The notes below the pieces were generated by a model. The model was not told where the DNA came from and did no database searches. It saw only the letters and a program-made list of their open reading frames with translations. The translations under genes were made by a program, and so were the position numbers. Positions 17,736 through 26,950 of a stretch of DNA of 64,000 bases are shown here, piece after piece. Each line of letters begins with the position of its first letter. Positions within the stretch are counted from its first letter, which is position 1. Origin of the DNA: Polaromonas sp. OV174 (GTDB taxonomy: Bacteria; Pseudomonadota; Gammaproteobacteria; Burkholderiales; Burkholderiaceae_C); assembly GCF_900112285.1 (NCBI RefSeq), contig NZ_FOKZ01000010.1, positions 1 through 64,000 on the forward strand, read 5' to 3'.

Positions 17736-18194
17736 TTAGGGCGTGAAGCTAAGGGTCACGTTTTCGCTGTACGAACCGGCAACCGCGTTCTGGTACTGTG
17801 CCGTCGTTATGGTGCCAGTAACGGTCGCCGTGAGGTCCTTGCCAGTTCCAAAACCCAAGCCTGCTCCAGCGTCACCCGCGATGGACAGCGTGTAAGCCAG
17901 GCTCTCCGACCCGCTCGACATGTTGTGTGACCCAGTGATACCGGCAATCCCGAGGGAGTTTGTTTTATTTGTGCATTTGTACTTGACATCGGCGGTCATC
18001 GTCTTGTCAACGGTGAGCGATGGATCAATGATGCCGAATGCCAGCGGCTGAGTGGTTGCGGAAAATTTGCACACGCCGCTGACGTTCGCCGTGACGGCGA
18101 GGGTTGTTGTGCTGGTTTGTGCGGCTGCAAGGCTAGCGGCACACGCCAGACTGGCAACGGTAACGGCTTTGAGGAAGATCGAGAGATGTTTCAT
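17736..18194 (-). CDS. Spore-coat-U (SCPU) domain pilin, probable major subunit (CsuA/B-like)
   Basis: The start at 18194 has AGGAG just upstream and yields 152 residues; a longer frame to 18233 lacks a ribosome site. There is a signal peptide (to about 'AAAQTSTTT'). The mature chain has Cys in 'NVSGVCKFSATTQPLAFGIID' and 'VKYKCTNKTNSLGI' and ends 'GSYSENVTLSFTP', the standard SCPU pilin tail. Thr/Ser/Ala-rich composition and first place in the operon mark it as the main fibre subunit. The 278-bp upstream gap is AT-rich and probably carries the pilus promoter. Confidence 0.9.
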   Translation of the reverse strand: MKHLSIFLKAVTVASLACAASLAAAQTSTTTLAVTANVSGVCKFSATTQPLAFGIIDPSLTVDKTMTADVKYKCTNKTNSLGIAGITGSHNMSSGSESLAYTLSIAGDAGAGLGFGTGKDLTATVTGTITTAQYQNAVAGSYSENVTLSFTP

Positions 18195-18472
18195 AAAATA
18201 CTCCTGTCTGGGGGAAAAGGTTGATAAATGCAAAGCACAAATAAGATGAATTTAATGTAACTAGAAACAACAAGTTGCCTTGTGATTGGCACAATGAAAC
18301 GCGACAGATATGTGCAATTGTTCACGCTAAGCTATTGAATTTTTTGATTTTTTTTCCACATAAACAACTCCATGCAGCCTTGTAACAAGATTTCCAGAGA
18401 TCCCAGCTGCCCGGAAAATCGGCGTCGTTAGTTCGCTATTTGAAACAAAAAAGATACGTATTGATCCTAGCC
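18195..18472. promoter_or_regulatory. AT-rich divergent control region (pilus operon / htpG)
   Basis: The gap between the divergent pilin and htpG starts is clearly AT-richer than the surrounding genes, with long T and A runs around 18338-18357. It should hold both promoters. A sigma-32-like site is listed separately. AT-rich pilus promoters are often silenced by nucleoid proteins such as H-NS/MvaT types (inference). Confidence 0.5.
18379..18406 (+). promoter_or_regulatory. Candidate heat-shock (sigma-32) promoter for htpG
   Basis: CTTGTAA (18379-18385) and CCCAGC (18402-18407 region) are separated by 16 bp. They partly fit the sigma-32 consensus CTTGAAA / CCCATnT and lie about 65 bp before the htpG ATG. 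The -10 match is imperfect. Confidence 0.4.
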
Positions 18473-20374
18473 ATGTCCACACAAGCCCATTCCCAAACCC
18501 GCCCCTTTCAAGCCGAAGTTGCCCAGTTGCTCAAGCTGGTCACCCATTCGCTCTACTCCAACCCGGAAATTTTCCTGCGCGAGCTGGTTTCCAATGCCTC
18601 GGACGCTTGCGACAAGCTGCGCTTTGAAGCGCTCAATGACGCCGGCCTGTACCAGAACGATGGCGAACTCAAGGTGCGCGTCAGCTTTGACAAGGCTGCC
18701 AAGACCCTGACCATCACCGACAACGGCATAGGCATGTCGCAGCAGGAGGCGATTGACCACCTGGGCACCATCGCCAAGAGCGGCACGCGTGATTTCATGG
18801 CCAAGCTCTCGGGCGACCAGAAAAACGACGCTCAGCTCATCGGCCAGTTTGGCGTGGGCTTTTATTCGGGCTTTATCGTCGCCGACAAGATCACGGTGGA
18901 AAGCCGCCGCGCCGGTTTGTCGGCCGAGCAGGGCGTGCGCTGGGTCAGCGACGGCACCGGCGAATTCGAGGTCAGCGAGATCGAGCGCGCCGAGCGCGGC
19001 ACCAGCATCATCCTGCACCTGAAGGACGACGCCGGCGACTACCTGAACGCCTGGAAGCTCAAAGGCATCATCAACAAATACTCCGACCACATCTCGCTGC
19101 CCATCCTGATGCAGAAGGAAGAATGGAACGAGGGCGAAAACGACCAGCCTGGCGAGATGGTGTTCACCGGCGAATGGGAAACCGTGAACCAGGCGGCGGC
19201 GCTCTGGACGCGGCCCAAGAAAGACATCTCGCAGGAACACTACGACGAGTTCTACAAGCAGATCAGTTACGACAGCGAAGCGCCGCTGGCCACCACGCAC
19301 AACCGCGTCGAAGGTTCCACCGAATACACCCAGCTGCTGTTCATCCCGGCCAAGGCGCCCATGGACATGTTCAATCGCGACAAGGCCGCCGGCATCAAGC
19401 TCTACGTCAAGCGCGTCTTCATCATGGACGATGCCCAGGCGCTGCTGCCCAGCTATTTGCGCTTTGTGAAGGGCGTGGTGGATTCGGCCGACCTGCCGCT
19501 GAATGTCTCGCGTGAGCTGCTGCAGGAGAGTCGCTCCGTCAAGGCGATCCGCGAGGGCTGCACCAAGCGCGTGCTGGCCATGATCGAAGACCTGGCCAAC
19601 AACGAGCCGGAAAAATTCAAGACCTTTTACGCCGAATTCGGCGCCGTGCTCAAGGAAGGTCTGGGCGAAGACTTCACCAACCGCGAGCGCCTGGCCAAGC
19701 TGCTGCGTTTTGCCAGCTCGACCACAGACACCACCACGGTCAGCTTTGCCGACTACAAGGCGCGCATGAAGGATGGCCAGGACGCGATTTACTACATCAC
19801 CGCCGACACCCTGGCCGCCGCCAAGAACAGCCCGCAGCTGGAAATCTTCCGCAAAAAGGGCATTGAAGTGCTGCTGATGGCCGACCGCGTCGATGAGTGG
19901 GCGCTGAACTACCTGAACGAGTTCGACGGCACGCCGCTGCAGTCGGTGGCAAAGGGCGCGGTTGATCTGGGCAAGCTGCAGGACGAGGACGAGAAAAAGG
20001 CCGCCGAAGAGGCGCAATTGGAGTTCAAGCCGATTCTTGACCAGCTGAAAGAGGTGCTGAAAGACAAGGCCTCCGACGTGCGCGCCACCAGCCGGCTGGT
20101 CGATTCACCGGCCTGCCTGGTGGTGCAGGACGGCGACATGTCCACGCAGCTGGCGCGCATGCTCAAGCAGGCCGGTCAGGTCGTGCCCGAGGTCAAGCCG
20201 ATTCTGGAAGTCAATGCCCAGCACCCGCTGGTGAAAAAGCTCGAAGCCAGCGCCCGCTCCGAGCGTTTTGACGACCTGGCCAAAATCCTGTTCGACCAGG
20301 CGCTGCTGGCCGAAGGCGGCTTGCCGGAAGACCCGGCGGCTTATGTCAAGCGCGTGAACGCCTTGCTGGCCTGA
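18473..20374 (+). CDS. htpG: Molecular chaperone HtpG (Hsp90)
   Basis: The 633-residue cytoplasmic ATP-dependent chaperone has an N-terminal GHKL ATPase with '[21 protein letters not shown]', '[24 protein letters not shown]' and '[16 protein letters not shown]'. The middle domain carries '[14 protein letters not shown]', and a C-terminal dimerisation domain ends near '[10 protein letters not shown]'. All Hsp90 signatures are present. The start at 18473 ([16 protein letters not shown]) matches homologue length better than an in-frame ATG at 18440. A strong terminator follows. It is monocistronic. Confidence 0.97.
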   Translation: MSTQAHSQTRPFQAEVAQLLKLVTHSLYSNPEIFLRELVSNASDACDKLRFEALNDAGLYQNDGELKVRVSFDKAAKTLTITDNGIGMSQQEAIDHLGTIAKSGTRDFMAKLSGDQKNDAQLIGQFGVGFYSGFIVADKITVESRRAGLSAEQGVRWVSDGTGEFEVSEIERAERGTSIILHLKDDAGDYLNAWKLKGIINKYSDHISLPILMQKEEWNEGENDQPGEMVFTGEWETVNQAAALWTRPKKDISQEHYDEFYKQISYDSEAPLATTHNRVEGSTEYTQLLFIPAKAPMDMFNRDKAAGIKLYVKRVFIMDDAQALLPSYLRFVKGVVDSADLPLNVSRELLQESRSVKAIREGCTKRVLAMIEDLANNEPEKFKTFYAEFGAVLKEGLGEDFTNRERLAKLLRFASSTTDTTTVSFADYKARMKDGQDAIYYITADTLAAAKNSPQLEIFRKKGIEVLLMADRVDEWALNYLNEFDGTPLQSVAKGAVDLGKLQDEDEKKAAEEAQLEFKPILDQLKEVLKDKASDVRATSRLVDSPACLVVQDGDMSTQLARMLKQAGQVVPEVKPILEVNAQHPLVKKLEASARSERFDDLAKILFDQALLAEGGLPEDPAAYVKRVNALLA

Positions 20375-20389
20375 TTAGGCTGTCACCCC

Positions 20390-20426
20390 AAAAAATCCCG
20401 CTGGTTTTGGCTAGCGGGATTTTTTG
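20390..20426 (+). terminator. Intrinsic terminator after htpG
   Basis: AAAAATCCCGCT and AGCGGGATTTTT form a perfect stem around GGTTTTGGCT, followed by a T-run. It lies about 16 bp after the htpG stop. The A-run on the left makes it usable in both directions. Confidence 0.9.
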
Positions 20427-20577
20427 TTGGTGGCTAGCTATGGCTGCGCAAAGGGAAAATGTTGCGCCAGCGCCGCCCGCCCGGGTGTATAAACTCGCCT
20501 TCGGTCGCTCGGTGATGGAGCTGGCCCCGATCAAAAACCAGCGCATTCAAACGCTACAAACTCAAGGAGCACCTGAT

Positions 20578-21291
20578 ATGGGCGCGCAATGGAAAGCAAA
20601 AGGCAAAGATCTGGCGGCCAATGCCAGGGGCCGCATCTTCGGCAAGCTGGTCAAGGAAATCATGGTTGCCGCGCGCAACGGCGCCGACCCCGCCATGAAC
20701 CCGCGCTTGCGCCTGGTGGTGGAGCAGGCCCGCAAGGCCTCCATGCCCAAGGACACGCTGGACAGAGCCCTCAAGAAGGGCGCCGGCCTGACCGACGAGG
20801 TGGTGCACTTCGAACATGTCCTTTATGAGGGCTTTGCGCCGCACCAGGTGGCGGTGATGGTCGAGTGCCTGACCGACAACGTCAAGCGCACCGCGCCCGA
20901 AATGCGGGTGTTGTTCCGCAAGGGCCAGCTGGGCACCTCGGGCTCTGTGGCCTGGGATTTCGACCACGTGGGCATGATTGAGGCGGCGCCCATCAATCCC
21001 GGCGCCGACCCGGAGCTGGCCGCCATCGAGGCCGGCGCCCAGGATTTCGAGCCCGGCGAGGAGGAGGGTACGACCCTGTTCCTGACCGATCACGCCGACC
21101 TGGATCTGGTCTGCCGCGCGCTGCCGGCCCAGGGCTTTAATGTTCTGTCCGCCAAGCTGGGCTACAAGCCCAAGAACCCTGTCGACTCGGCCAGCCTGAG
21201 CCCGTCTGACCTGGCCGAAGTGGAAGCCTTTCTGGCCGCCATCGATGCCAATGAAGACGTGCAAGAGATCTACGTGGCCCTGGCGGGCTGA
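20578..21291 (+). CDS. YebC/PmpR-family DNA-binding protein (YeeN-type paralogue)
   Basis: The start at 20578 has AAGGAG ten bases upstream and gives 237 residues beginning [18 protein letters not shown], in place of the usual YebC opening 'MAGHSKWANI'. This matches the YeeN-type branch. Conserved segments are '[27 protein letters not shown]', '[17 protein letters not shown]', '[18 protein letters not shown]' and the acidic C-terminal domain. The family binds DNA, and members are reported to act as regulators or to help ribosomes at proline stretches. The specific role here is not assigned. It is monocistronic. Confidence 0.88.
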   Translation: MGAQWKAKGKDLAANARGRIFGKLVKEIMVAARNGADPAMNPRLRLVVEQARKASMPKDTLDRALKKGAGLTDEVVHFEHVLYEGFAPHQVAVMVECLTDNVKRTAPEMRVLFRKGQLGTSGSVAWDFDHVGMIEAAPINPGADPELAAIEAGAQDFEPGEEEGTTLFLTDHADLDLVCRALPAQGFNVLSAKLGYKPKNPVDSASLSPSDLAEVEAFLAAIDANEDVQEIYVALAG

Positions 21292-21340
21292 TTCGATTTC
21301 CAGCCGGCGCTGAGTTCGCCTCGGGCCTTTAGGCCTGATT

Positions 21341-21408
21341 TTTGATGAAAATGGGCTGTAGCCCTTATCTGGCGAGCGAACTAAGCTATTTATTTCGTAG
21401 CATTTTGA
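21341..21408 (+). repeat. Dispersed ~60-bp repeat copy overlapping LysR 3' end
   Basis: The copy reads TGAAAATGGGCTGTAGCCCT...AAGCTATTTATTTCGTAGCA. Its right part supplies the last residues (SQNATK) and the TAA stop of the LysR gene that ends at 21390. Confidence 0.75.
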
Positions 21409-22334
21409 GACTCGGCCGCATGGCTGTCTGCGGGGCTGGGCACAACCGGTGCCGGCGGCTCCAGCTCCAGCGCCAGAAGGTTTTTCAGGGCCGGATTGTG
21501 GTTGCCGGCCAGCCAGGCCATGCCGTGGCTGAGGCGATGGGCATCAGGCCCCAGTGACTTGAACACGACGTCGCCAATTTCGCCCTGCGACTGCAACTCG
21601 CGCGGAATGATGGCGACGCCGGCGCCAGCGGCGATCAGGCATAGCAGCACTTGCGAGCTCTCGCTTTCGCGCACCACACGCGGCTCAAAGCCGGCCCGCC
21701 GGCACTCGGCATCCATGGCGTCGCGCAGGTGAAAGCCCTTGTTGGCGGGATAAGCCACAAAAGCTTCCTTGGCCAGCAAGGCCAGGTTCAGGTCCTGACG
21801 CTCTGCCAGCGGATGGGTGGCGGGCAGCGCCAGCACCAGTTCGCTGGCCGCGAAGCTGCGCGAGGCGATGCCGGGGTCCGTCAGTGGCAAAAAGCACAGG
21901 GCCACATCGAGCTGGCCGTTGAGCAGCGCCAGGCGCAGCGCGCCGGTGGCCAGCGGCCCCTCTATATCCAGCAGCACCTCGGGGAAGCGCTGGCGAAAGG
22001 CCCGCACCAGCCGCGGCAGCAGCACATGGCTGGCACGGCCGGTATAGCCCACCCGCAGCCGTCCGGTTTCGCCCCGGTCGGCCTGGCGGCAGGCCTCGAC
22101 GGCCTGGTCCAGTTGTACAAACAGCGGTTGCACCGCATCAAAAAACGTCTTGCCGGCGTGGCTGAGGCTGACCTTGCGGGTGTGGCGCTCGAACAGCCGC
22201 ACGCCCAGCTCCTGCTCCAGCTCGCGTATGCGCTGGCTTAGCGGGGGCTGCGCCATGTGCAGGCGGTGGGCCGCACGGGTGAAGCTTTGTTCCTGGGCCA
22301 CCGCCAGAAAACCTCGCAAATGCCTGAGTTCCAT
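21390..22334 (-). CDS. LysR-type transcriptional regulator
   Basis: The 314-residue protein has an N-terminal winged helix (residues 1-60, 'FLAVAQEQSFTRAAHRLHMAQPPLSQRIRELEQELG') and a periplasmic-binding-like effector domain from about residue 90. 'GYTGRASHVLLPRLVRAFRQRFP' and 'LALPATHPLAERQDL' are typical of the BenM/CatM-like group that answers to aromatic or organic acids. It diverges from the SDR gene at 22476 over a 141-bp gap, so it probably regulates the SDR-fahA-Bug cluster (inference). Its last residues and stop come from the dispersed repeat. Confidence 0.9.
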   Translation of the reverse strand: MELRHLRGFLAVAQEQSFTRAAHRLHMAQPPLSQRIRELEQELGVRLFERHTRKVSLSHAGKTFFDAVQPLFVQLDQAVEACRQADRGETGRLRVGYTGRASHVLLPRLVRAFRQRFPEVLLDIEGPLATGALRLALLNGQLDVALCFLPLTDPGIASRSFAASELVLALPATHPLAERQDLNLALLAKEAFVAYPANKGFHLRDAMDAECRRAGFEPRVVRESESSQVLLCLIAAGAGVAIIPRELQSQGEIGDVVFKSLGPDAHRLSHGMAWLAGNHNPALKNLLALELEPPAPVVPSPADSHAAESQNATK

Positions 22335-22475
22335 GCTGAGCGTCGGTTGATTCAGATGAAATAAGTATAAATGTTGGCCTTAAACGGTATTGGACATATG
22401 AGTTGAGCTTTTTTAGGATTGGCCATGTTGGGTCGCCGTTGCGATCCCTATCGCGGACTGGAGAGCGCAAGCGTG

Positions 22476-23261
22476 ATGAATTTGAAAAATCGAGTGGCCC
22501 TGGTGACGGGCGGCAACAGTGGCATAGGGCTGGCCATTGCCCAGCGCCTGGCGCGTGATGGCGCCCACCTGGTGCTCAACGGTATTGCCCCGCAGGCCGA
22601 AGGCCAGGCGCAGTGTGATGCCATGGCCGCGGAGTACGGCGTGCAGGTGCGTTACGTGATGGCCGATCTGCGCGACCCGGCGCAGATTGAGCAGCTGATT
22701 CGCCAGGCCGAGCAGCTGAGCGGCGGCATAGACATTCTGGTCAACAACGCCGGCATGCAGCATGTCAGCACCATAGAGCAGTTCCCGGTGAACATCTGGA
22801 ACGACATGCTGGCGGTGAACCTGTCGGCCAGTTTTCACACGATTCGCCTGGCGCTGCCGGCCATGCGCGAGCGCGGCTGGGGCCGCATTCTCAATATCGC
22901 CTCCATCAGCGGGCTACGCGGTCGCGCCGGCAAGTCGGCTTACAACGCCACCAAGCACGGCCTGATCGGCCTGACCAAGGCGGTTGCGCTGGAAACCGCC
23001 GACAGCAACATCACCTGCAATGCCATCTGCCCGGGCTGGGTGCTGACGGCGCTGGTGCAGCGCCAGGTCGATGCGCTGGCCGAGCGCGAGGGCCTGGATG
23101 ACGAAGCCGCAACGCGCCAGCTGCTGGGCCAGCGTCAGCCCTCGGGCCGCTTTGTGACGACAGGGCAGCTGGCTGCCATGGCGGCCTTTTTGTGCTCCGA
23201 CGACGCCCAGGAAGTGCGCGGCGCCGCCTGGACCATGGACGGCGCGACCACCGCGGCCTGA
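22476..23261 (+). CDS. Short-chain dehydrogenase, 3-hydroxybutyrate dehydrogenase-like
   Basis: The 261-residue SDR has a Rossmann motif 'TGGNSGIGLAIAQRLA' (residues about 11-26) and 'NNAGMQHVSTIEQFP'. The catalytic Ser region is 'NIASISG', and Tyr/Lys lie in 'SAYNATKHGLIGLTKAVALE'. 'NAICPGWVLTALVQRQ' is characteristic of D-3-hydroxybutyrate dehydrogenases (acetoacetate interconversion, NAD). The start ATG 22476 is preferred over an upstream frame from 22419 that lacks homology. It is followed 33 bases later by fumarylacetoacetase. Acetoacetate is a product of that enzyme, which fits the pairing. Substrate is likely but not certain. Confidence 0.82.
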   Translation: MNLKNRVALVTGGNSGIGLAIAQRLARDGAHLVLNGIAPQAEGQAQCDAMAAEYGVQVRYVMADLRDPAQIEQLIRQAEQLSGGIDILVNNAGMQHVSTIEQFPVNIWNDMLAVNLSASFHTIRLALPAMRERGWGRILNIASISGLRGRAGKSAYNATKHGLIGLTKAVALETADSNITCNAICPGWVLTALVQRQVDALAEREGLDDEAATRQLLGQRQPSGRFVTTGQLAAMAAFLCSDDAQEVRGAAWTMDGATTAA

Positions 23262-23294
23262 GCGCCCGTGCAAGCACCAGGATATGACCCCCGC

Positions 23295-24629
23295 ATGAGC
23301 AACACTTTGAACCCTATTGACGCGACCCATGAGCTGCAGCTATACAGCTGGGTCGAATCGGCAGCCGGCCATGCCCAGTTCCCGATCCAGAATCTGCCGC
23401 TGGGTGTCTTTCGCACCAGCAGCGGCAGCGGCGCCCGCATCGGCGTGGCCATCGGCGACCAGGTGCTGGACCTGCCCGCCGCGCTGCAGGCCGGCCTGCT
23501 GACGCAGCTGGATGCCGCCACGGCGCAGGCCATGGCCGCGCCGGTGCTGAACGCCTGGATGGCACTGTCCGCAGCGCAACGCCGCGCACTGCGCTGGCAG
23601 CTGTCGGCACTGCTGAACGCCGATACGCCAGAAGGCCGCAGGGCCAGCGAACAACAGACTGAAATTTTGAAGCTGCAGGCCGACTGCGAAATGCTTTTGC
23701 CCGCCGACGTGGGTGACTTTTCGGACTACTACGCCGGCATTCACCACGCCACCAATGCCGGCAAGTTCTTTCGCCCCGACTCGCCTCTGCTGCCCAATTA
23801 CAAGCATGTGCCGGTGGCCTACCATGGCCGCGCTTCCTCACTGCGGCCTTCCGGCACGGTCTTGCACCGGCCCACGGGGCAGCTGCGCCAGGACACGCCC
23901 GACGGACCGGTGCCCGTGTTCCAGCCCAGCGAACGGATTGACTATGAACTGGAGCTGGCGCTGTGGGTCGGCCCCGGCAATGCGCTGACACAGGCCATTC
24001 CCATTGCCGAAGCGGACCAGCATGTGGCCGGCTTTGGCCTGCTCAATGACTGGTCGGCGCGCGATATCCAGGCCTGGGAATACCAGCCGCTGGGGCCCTT
24101 CCAGGGCAAGAACTTTCTGAGCAGCTTGTCGCCGTGGGTGATTACCAGCGATGCCTTGGCGCCCTTTCGTGCGCCGGCCATGGCGCGTGGCGCGGGCGAT
24201 CCGCAGCCGCTGCCCTATCTGCACGATGAGCAGGACCAACGCCAGGGCGGCCTGCGCATAGAGCTGGAGGTGTTTCTCAGCACCCGCAGCATGCGCGAGC
24301 AGGGCGCGCCGCCGCACCGCCTGTCGCGCGGCGATTCCACCCATTTGTGGTGGACGCCGGCGCAAATGGTGACCCATCACACGGCGGGCGGCTGCAATCT
24401 GCGCCCGGGTGATCTGATCGGCTCCGGTACCATTTCTACCCCCGAGAGCAGCGGTTTTGGCTGCCTGCTGGAGATCACCGAAGGCGGCAAGAAAGCCGTG
24501 CAGCTGCCCAATGGCGAGACGCGTACTTTTCTGCAGGACGGCGACGAGCTGGTGATGCGCGGGCACTGCCAGCGCGAGGGTTTTGCCGCCATTGGCCTGG
24601 GCGAATGCCGCGGCCTGGTCCAGGGCTGA
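23295..24629 (+). CDS. fahA: Fumarylacetoacetase
   Basis: The 444-residue enzyme cleaves fumarylacetoacetate to fumarate and acetoacetate, the last step of tyrosine/homogentisate breakdown. It has an N-terminal SH3-like domain ('NLPLGVFRTSSGSGARIGVAIGDQVLDL') and a catalytic FAH domain with 'DFSDYYAGIHHATNAGKFFRP' and 'PVAYHGRASSLRPSG'. Metal-site regions are 'DYELELALWVG', 'LNDWSARDIQAWEYQPLGPF', and 'GSGTISTPESSGFGCLLE'. The start MSNTLNP at 23295 fits homologues; the frame opens 27 bases earlier. No hmgA or maleylacetoacetate isomerase gene is beside it. Confidence 0.95.
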   Translation: MSNTLNPIDATHELQLYSWVESAAGHAQFPIQNLPLGVFRTSSGSGARIGVAIGDQVLDLPAALQAGLLTQLDAATAQAMAAPVLNAWMALSAAQRRALRWQLSALLNADTPEGRRASEQQTEILKLQADCEMLLPADVGDFSDYYAGIHHATNAGKFFRPDSPLLPNYKHVPVAYHGRASSLRPSGTVLHRPTGQLRQDTPDGPVPVFQPSERIDYELELALWVGPGNALTQAIPIAEADQHVAGFGLLNDWSARDIQAWEYQPLGPFQGKNFLSSLSPWVITSDALAPFRAPAMARGAGDPQPLPYLHDEQDQRQGGLRIELEVFLSTRSMREQGAPPHRLSRGDSTHLWWTPAQMVTHHTAGGCNLRPGDLIGSGTISTPESSGFGCLLEITEGGKKAVQLPNGETRTFLQDGDELVMRGHCQREGFAAIGLGECRGLVQG

Positions 24630-24711
24630 ACGGCCCATCTGACCCATTTTTTTCGCAGCCATCGCCTGGCGCGGTGGCTTGTTATTTCCATTGGATCAAA
24701 GGAGACTTGAG

Positions 24712-25674
24712 ATGAAAAAACTGTTTGCCACCGCCGCCACGGCCATAGGCCTGCTGGCCGCCGCCATCCCTGCCATGGCGCAGAACTATCCGAACCGGCC
24801 CATCAAGCTGATCGTGCCCTACTCGGCCGGCGGCGTGACCGACCAGCTCGGCCGCACCTTTGCCGAATTTGCCGGCAAGCGCCTGGGCCAGCCCATCATC
24901 ATCGAAAACAAGACCGGCGCCAACGGCACGCTGGGCGCGGTGCAGATGCTGAGCGCCGATCCGGCGGGCTACGCCCTGACCATGATTCCGATCGGCGTGT
25001 TCCGCATGCCGCACATCACGGGTGCGCAATACGACCCGCTGAAGGACCTGACCTATATCTCCACGGTCTGCGGCTTCAACTACTACGTCGCCGTGAACGC
25101 CTCCTCGCCCTGGAAGACCTTGGCCGAGCTGGTCGACTACAGCAAGAAAAAAACCGGCCCCGTGTCCTACGGCACGCCAGGCGCCTACAGCAGCCAGCAC
25201 ATAGGCATGGCCCAGCTCGGTGAAAAAGCGGGTGCCGACTGGACGCATATCCCGTTCAAGGGCGACGCCGATGCGATGGCCGCGCTGCTGGGCAACCACA
25301 TCCAGGCCGTGGTCAGCGCCAGCTCGGTGCTGCCTTATGTGAGCTCGGGCAAGATGCGGGTGCTGGCCGCCCTGGGCGACAAGCGTTCGCCAGACCTGCC
25401 GAACGTGCCCACGCTCAAGGAGCAGGGTTACCCCATCGTCCACACCTCGCCCTTCGGTTTTGCCGGCCCCAAGGGCATGGACCCGGCCGTGGTCAAGAAG
25501 CTGGAAGACGCCTTTCGTGATGTCTACAACGATCCGCAGTTCCAGGTTGCGCTGCAAAAGCTGGGCATGACGCCGCTGTACATGGACCAGGCCACTTACA
25601 CCAAATACGCCCGTGACACCTACCTGGGCGAGCGTGATTCGCTCAAGGCCATGGTGGCCAGCGTCAACAAGTAA
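24712..25674 (+). CDS. Bug-family periplasmic solute receptor (TctC-like)
   Basis: The 320-residue protein has a signal peptide (MKKLFATAATAIGLLAAA, cleavage near 'AMAQNYP'). It shows the Bug hallmarks 'YPNRPIKLIVPYSAGGVTDQLGR', 'VENKTGANGTLGA'-like loop and 'DLPNVPTLKEQGYP'. Bug receptors bind carboxylates in the periplasm and hand them to tripartite tricarboxylate transporters, or act as sensors. No membrane partner is encoded nearby, the usual orphan state in this group. It follows fahA by 82 bp with GGAG before the ATG and may be co-transcribed. The ligand is unknown. Confidence 0.92.
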   Translation: MKKLFATAATAIGLLAAAIPAMAQNYPNRPIKLIVPYSAGGVTDQLGRTFAEFAGKRLGQPIIIENKTGANGTLGAVQMLSADPAGYALTMIPIGVFRMPHITGAQYDPLKDLTYISTVCGFNYYVAVNASSPWKTLAELVDYSKKKTGPVSYGTPGAYSSQHIGMAQLGEKAGADWTHIPFKGDADAMAALLGNHIQAVVSASSVLPYVSSGKMRVLAALGDKRSPDLPNVPTLKEQGYPIVHTSPFGFAGPKGMDPAVVKKLEDAFRDVYNDPQFQVALQKLGMTPLYMDQATYTKYARDTYLGERDSLKAMVASVNK

Positions 25675-25683
25675 TTCCCCTCA

Positions 25684-25707
25684 GCCCGTCTCGCCGCCGA
25701 GGCGGGC
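25684..25707. terminator. Hairpin between convergent Bug and srkA genes
   Basis: GCCCGTCTCG and CGAGGCGGGC pair (one G-T wobble) around CCGC in the 34-bp gap between the facing genes. No clear T-tract is present on either side. Confidence 0.4.
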
Positions 25708-25708
25708 C

Positions 25709-26755
25709 TTAGGCCACCAGCGGAGCTTCCTGCATGGCCTCGGTCTGCTCCACCAGCATGTCGACCTGGCCCTTCCAGTAGTCGCTGGAGCCGAACCACG
25801 GAAAGTTGATAGGGAAGATGGGGTCGTGCCAGCGCTGCGCCAGCCAGGCGCTGTAGTGCACCAGGCGCAGGGTGCGCAGCGGCTCTATCAGCGCCAGCTC
25901 GCGCCGGTCGAATTCACCAAACTCGTCGTAACCGTCGACCAGCGCGCCCAGCTGCTGCAACTGCTGGGGGCGCTCGCCCGACAGCAGCATCCACAGGTCC
26001 TGCACCGCCGGGCCGGATCTGGCATCGTCCAGATCGACAAAATGCGGGCCGGCCAGCGGCAGCCCCTCGGGCGTCCAGAGTATGTTGCCGGGGTGGCAGT
26101 CGCCGTGCAGGCGCAGCTGGCGTACATCGCCGACGCTGTCAAACACGCCTTGCGCCACCGCCATGGCCTCATCAAAGGCCTGGCGCCAGCGCGACTCCAT
26201 GTCCAGCGGCAAGTAGTTGCCGGCCAGCAGGATATCGCGCGAGGTCATGCCAAAGGTCTGCAGGTTCAGCGCCGGGCGCTGCGTGAAGGGCCGGGCGCTG
26301 CCCACGGTGTGGATGCGGGCCAGGAAGCGGCCTATCCACTCCAGCACCTCGAAGTTGTCGAGTTCGGGCCGGCGCCCGCCCCGGCTGGGCGAGACGCTGA
26401 AGCTGAAACCGTCGAAATGGTGCAAGGTGGTGCCGTTCAGCACCAGCGCGCCCACCACCGGGATTTCGGCTGCCATCAGCTCGGCGGAGAAGTCGTGTTC
26501 CTCGATGATTTGCGCGTCGCTCCAGCGGCCGGGCCGGTAAAACTTGGCCACCACCACGTCGCCGGCCAGATCGGCCTGGCCGACGGGGCTCTCCAGATGC
26601 ACCTGGTAGACGCGGTTTTCGTAGCTGGACAGCGCCATCAGACGGCCGTCGCCGAACAGGCCGACGCTGGCCAGCGCGTCCAGCACCCGGTCGGGGGTGA
26701 GGGACTCGTAGGCGTGCAGGGCGGCCGGGGCGTTGGCCTGATTTTTTTCGTTCAT
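25709..26755 (-). CDS. srkA: Stress response kinase A (SrkA/YihE family)
   Basis: The 348-residue protein belongs to the aminoglycoside-phosphotransferase-like kinase fold. The nucleotide lobe has 'YENRVYQVHLE' and 'VVAKFYRPGRWSDAQIIEEHDFSAEL'. The catalytic loop is 'LRLHGDCHPGNILW', and the metal-binding Asp sits in 'FVDLDDARSGPAVQDLWMLL'. SrkA phosphorylates protein serine/threonine and counters stress-induced cell death in E. coli. The start at 26755 (MNEKNQANAP) is preferred; an upstream frame to 26866 covers the promoter. Its promoter region includes a dispersed repeat. Confidence 0.93.
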   Translation of the reverse strand: MNEKNQANAPAALHAYESLTPDRVLDALASVGLFGDGRLMALSSYENRVYQVHLESPVGQADLAGDVVVAKFYRPGRWSDAQIIEEHDFSAELMAAEIPVVGALVLNGTTLHHFDGFSFSVSPSRGGRRPELDNFEVLEWIGRFLARIHTVGSARPFTQRPALNLQTFGMTSRDILLAGNYLPLDMESRWRQAFDEAMAVAQGVFDSVGDVRQLRLHGDCHPGNILWTPEGLPLAGPHFVDLDDARSGPAVQDLWMLLSGERPQQLQQLGALVDGYDEFGEFDRRELALIEPLRTLRLVHYSAWLAQRWHDPIFPINFPWFGSSDYWKGQVDMLVEQTEAMQEAPLVA

Positions 26756-26825
26756 GCCTGATTGTCGACGCAGCGGGCCTAGCGCAGGCTTTAATACCAG
26801 GCGGGCACGCCTGCAACGGGGTTTT

Positions 26826-26891
26826 TCAAGCCAAATAGGCCTCAAGCCCAATGAATACATGCGCAAAACGATATTAAAAATATAGCATTGG
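26826..26891 (+). repeat. Dispersed ~60-bp repeat copy
   Basis: CAAGCCAAATAGGCCTCAAG...GCGCAAAACGATATTAAAAATATAGCA lies in the gap upstream of srkA and downstream of the LysR gene at 26951. It matches the family in 'AAATAGGCCT.AAGCCCAAT' and the 'TATTAAAAATA' block. Confidence 0.7.
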
Positions 26892-26950
26892 CTTTTCGCG
26901 TCAATGTCCCGCCTCCCTGCGCCATCTCAGGGGCAAGCCGCTAGCAACTG

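Noticed and set aside
18290-18306. Sigma-54 promoter (TGGCAC) upstream of htpG/pilus genes
   Set aside because: TGGCACAATGAAACGC lacks the TTGC element at the required spacing.
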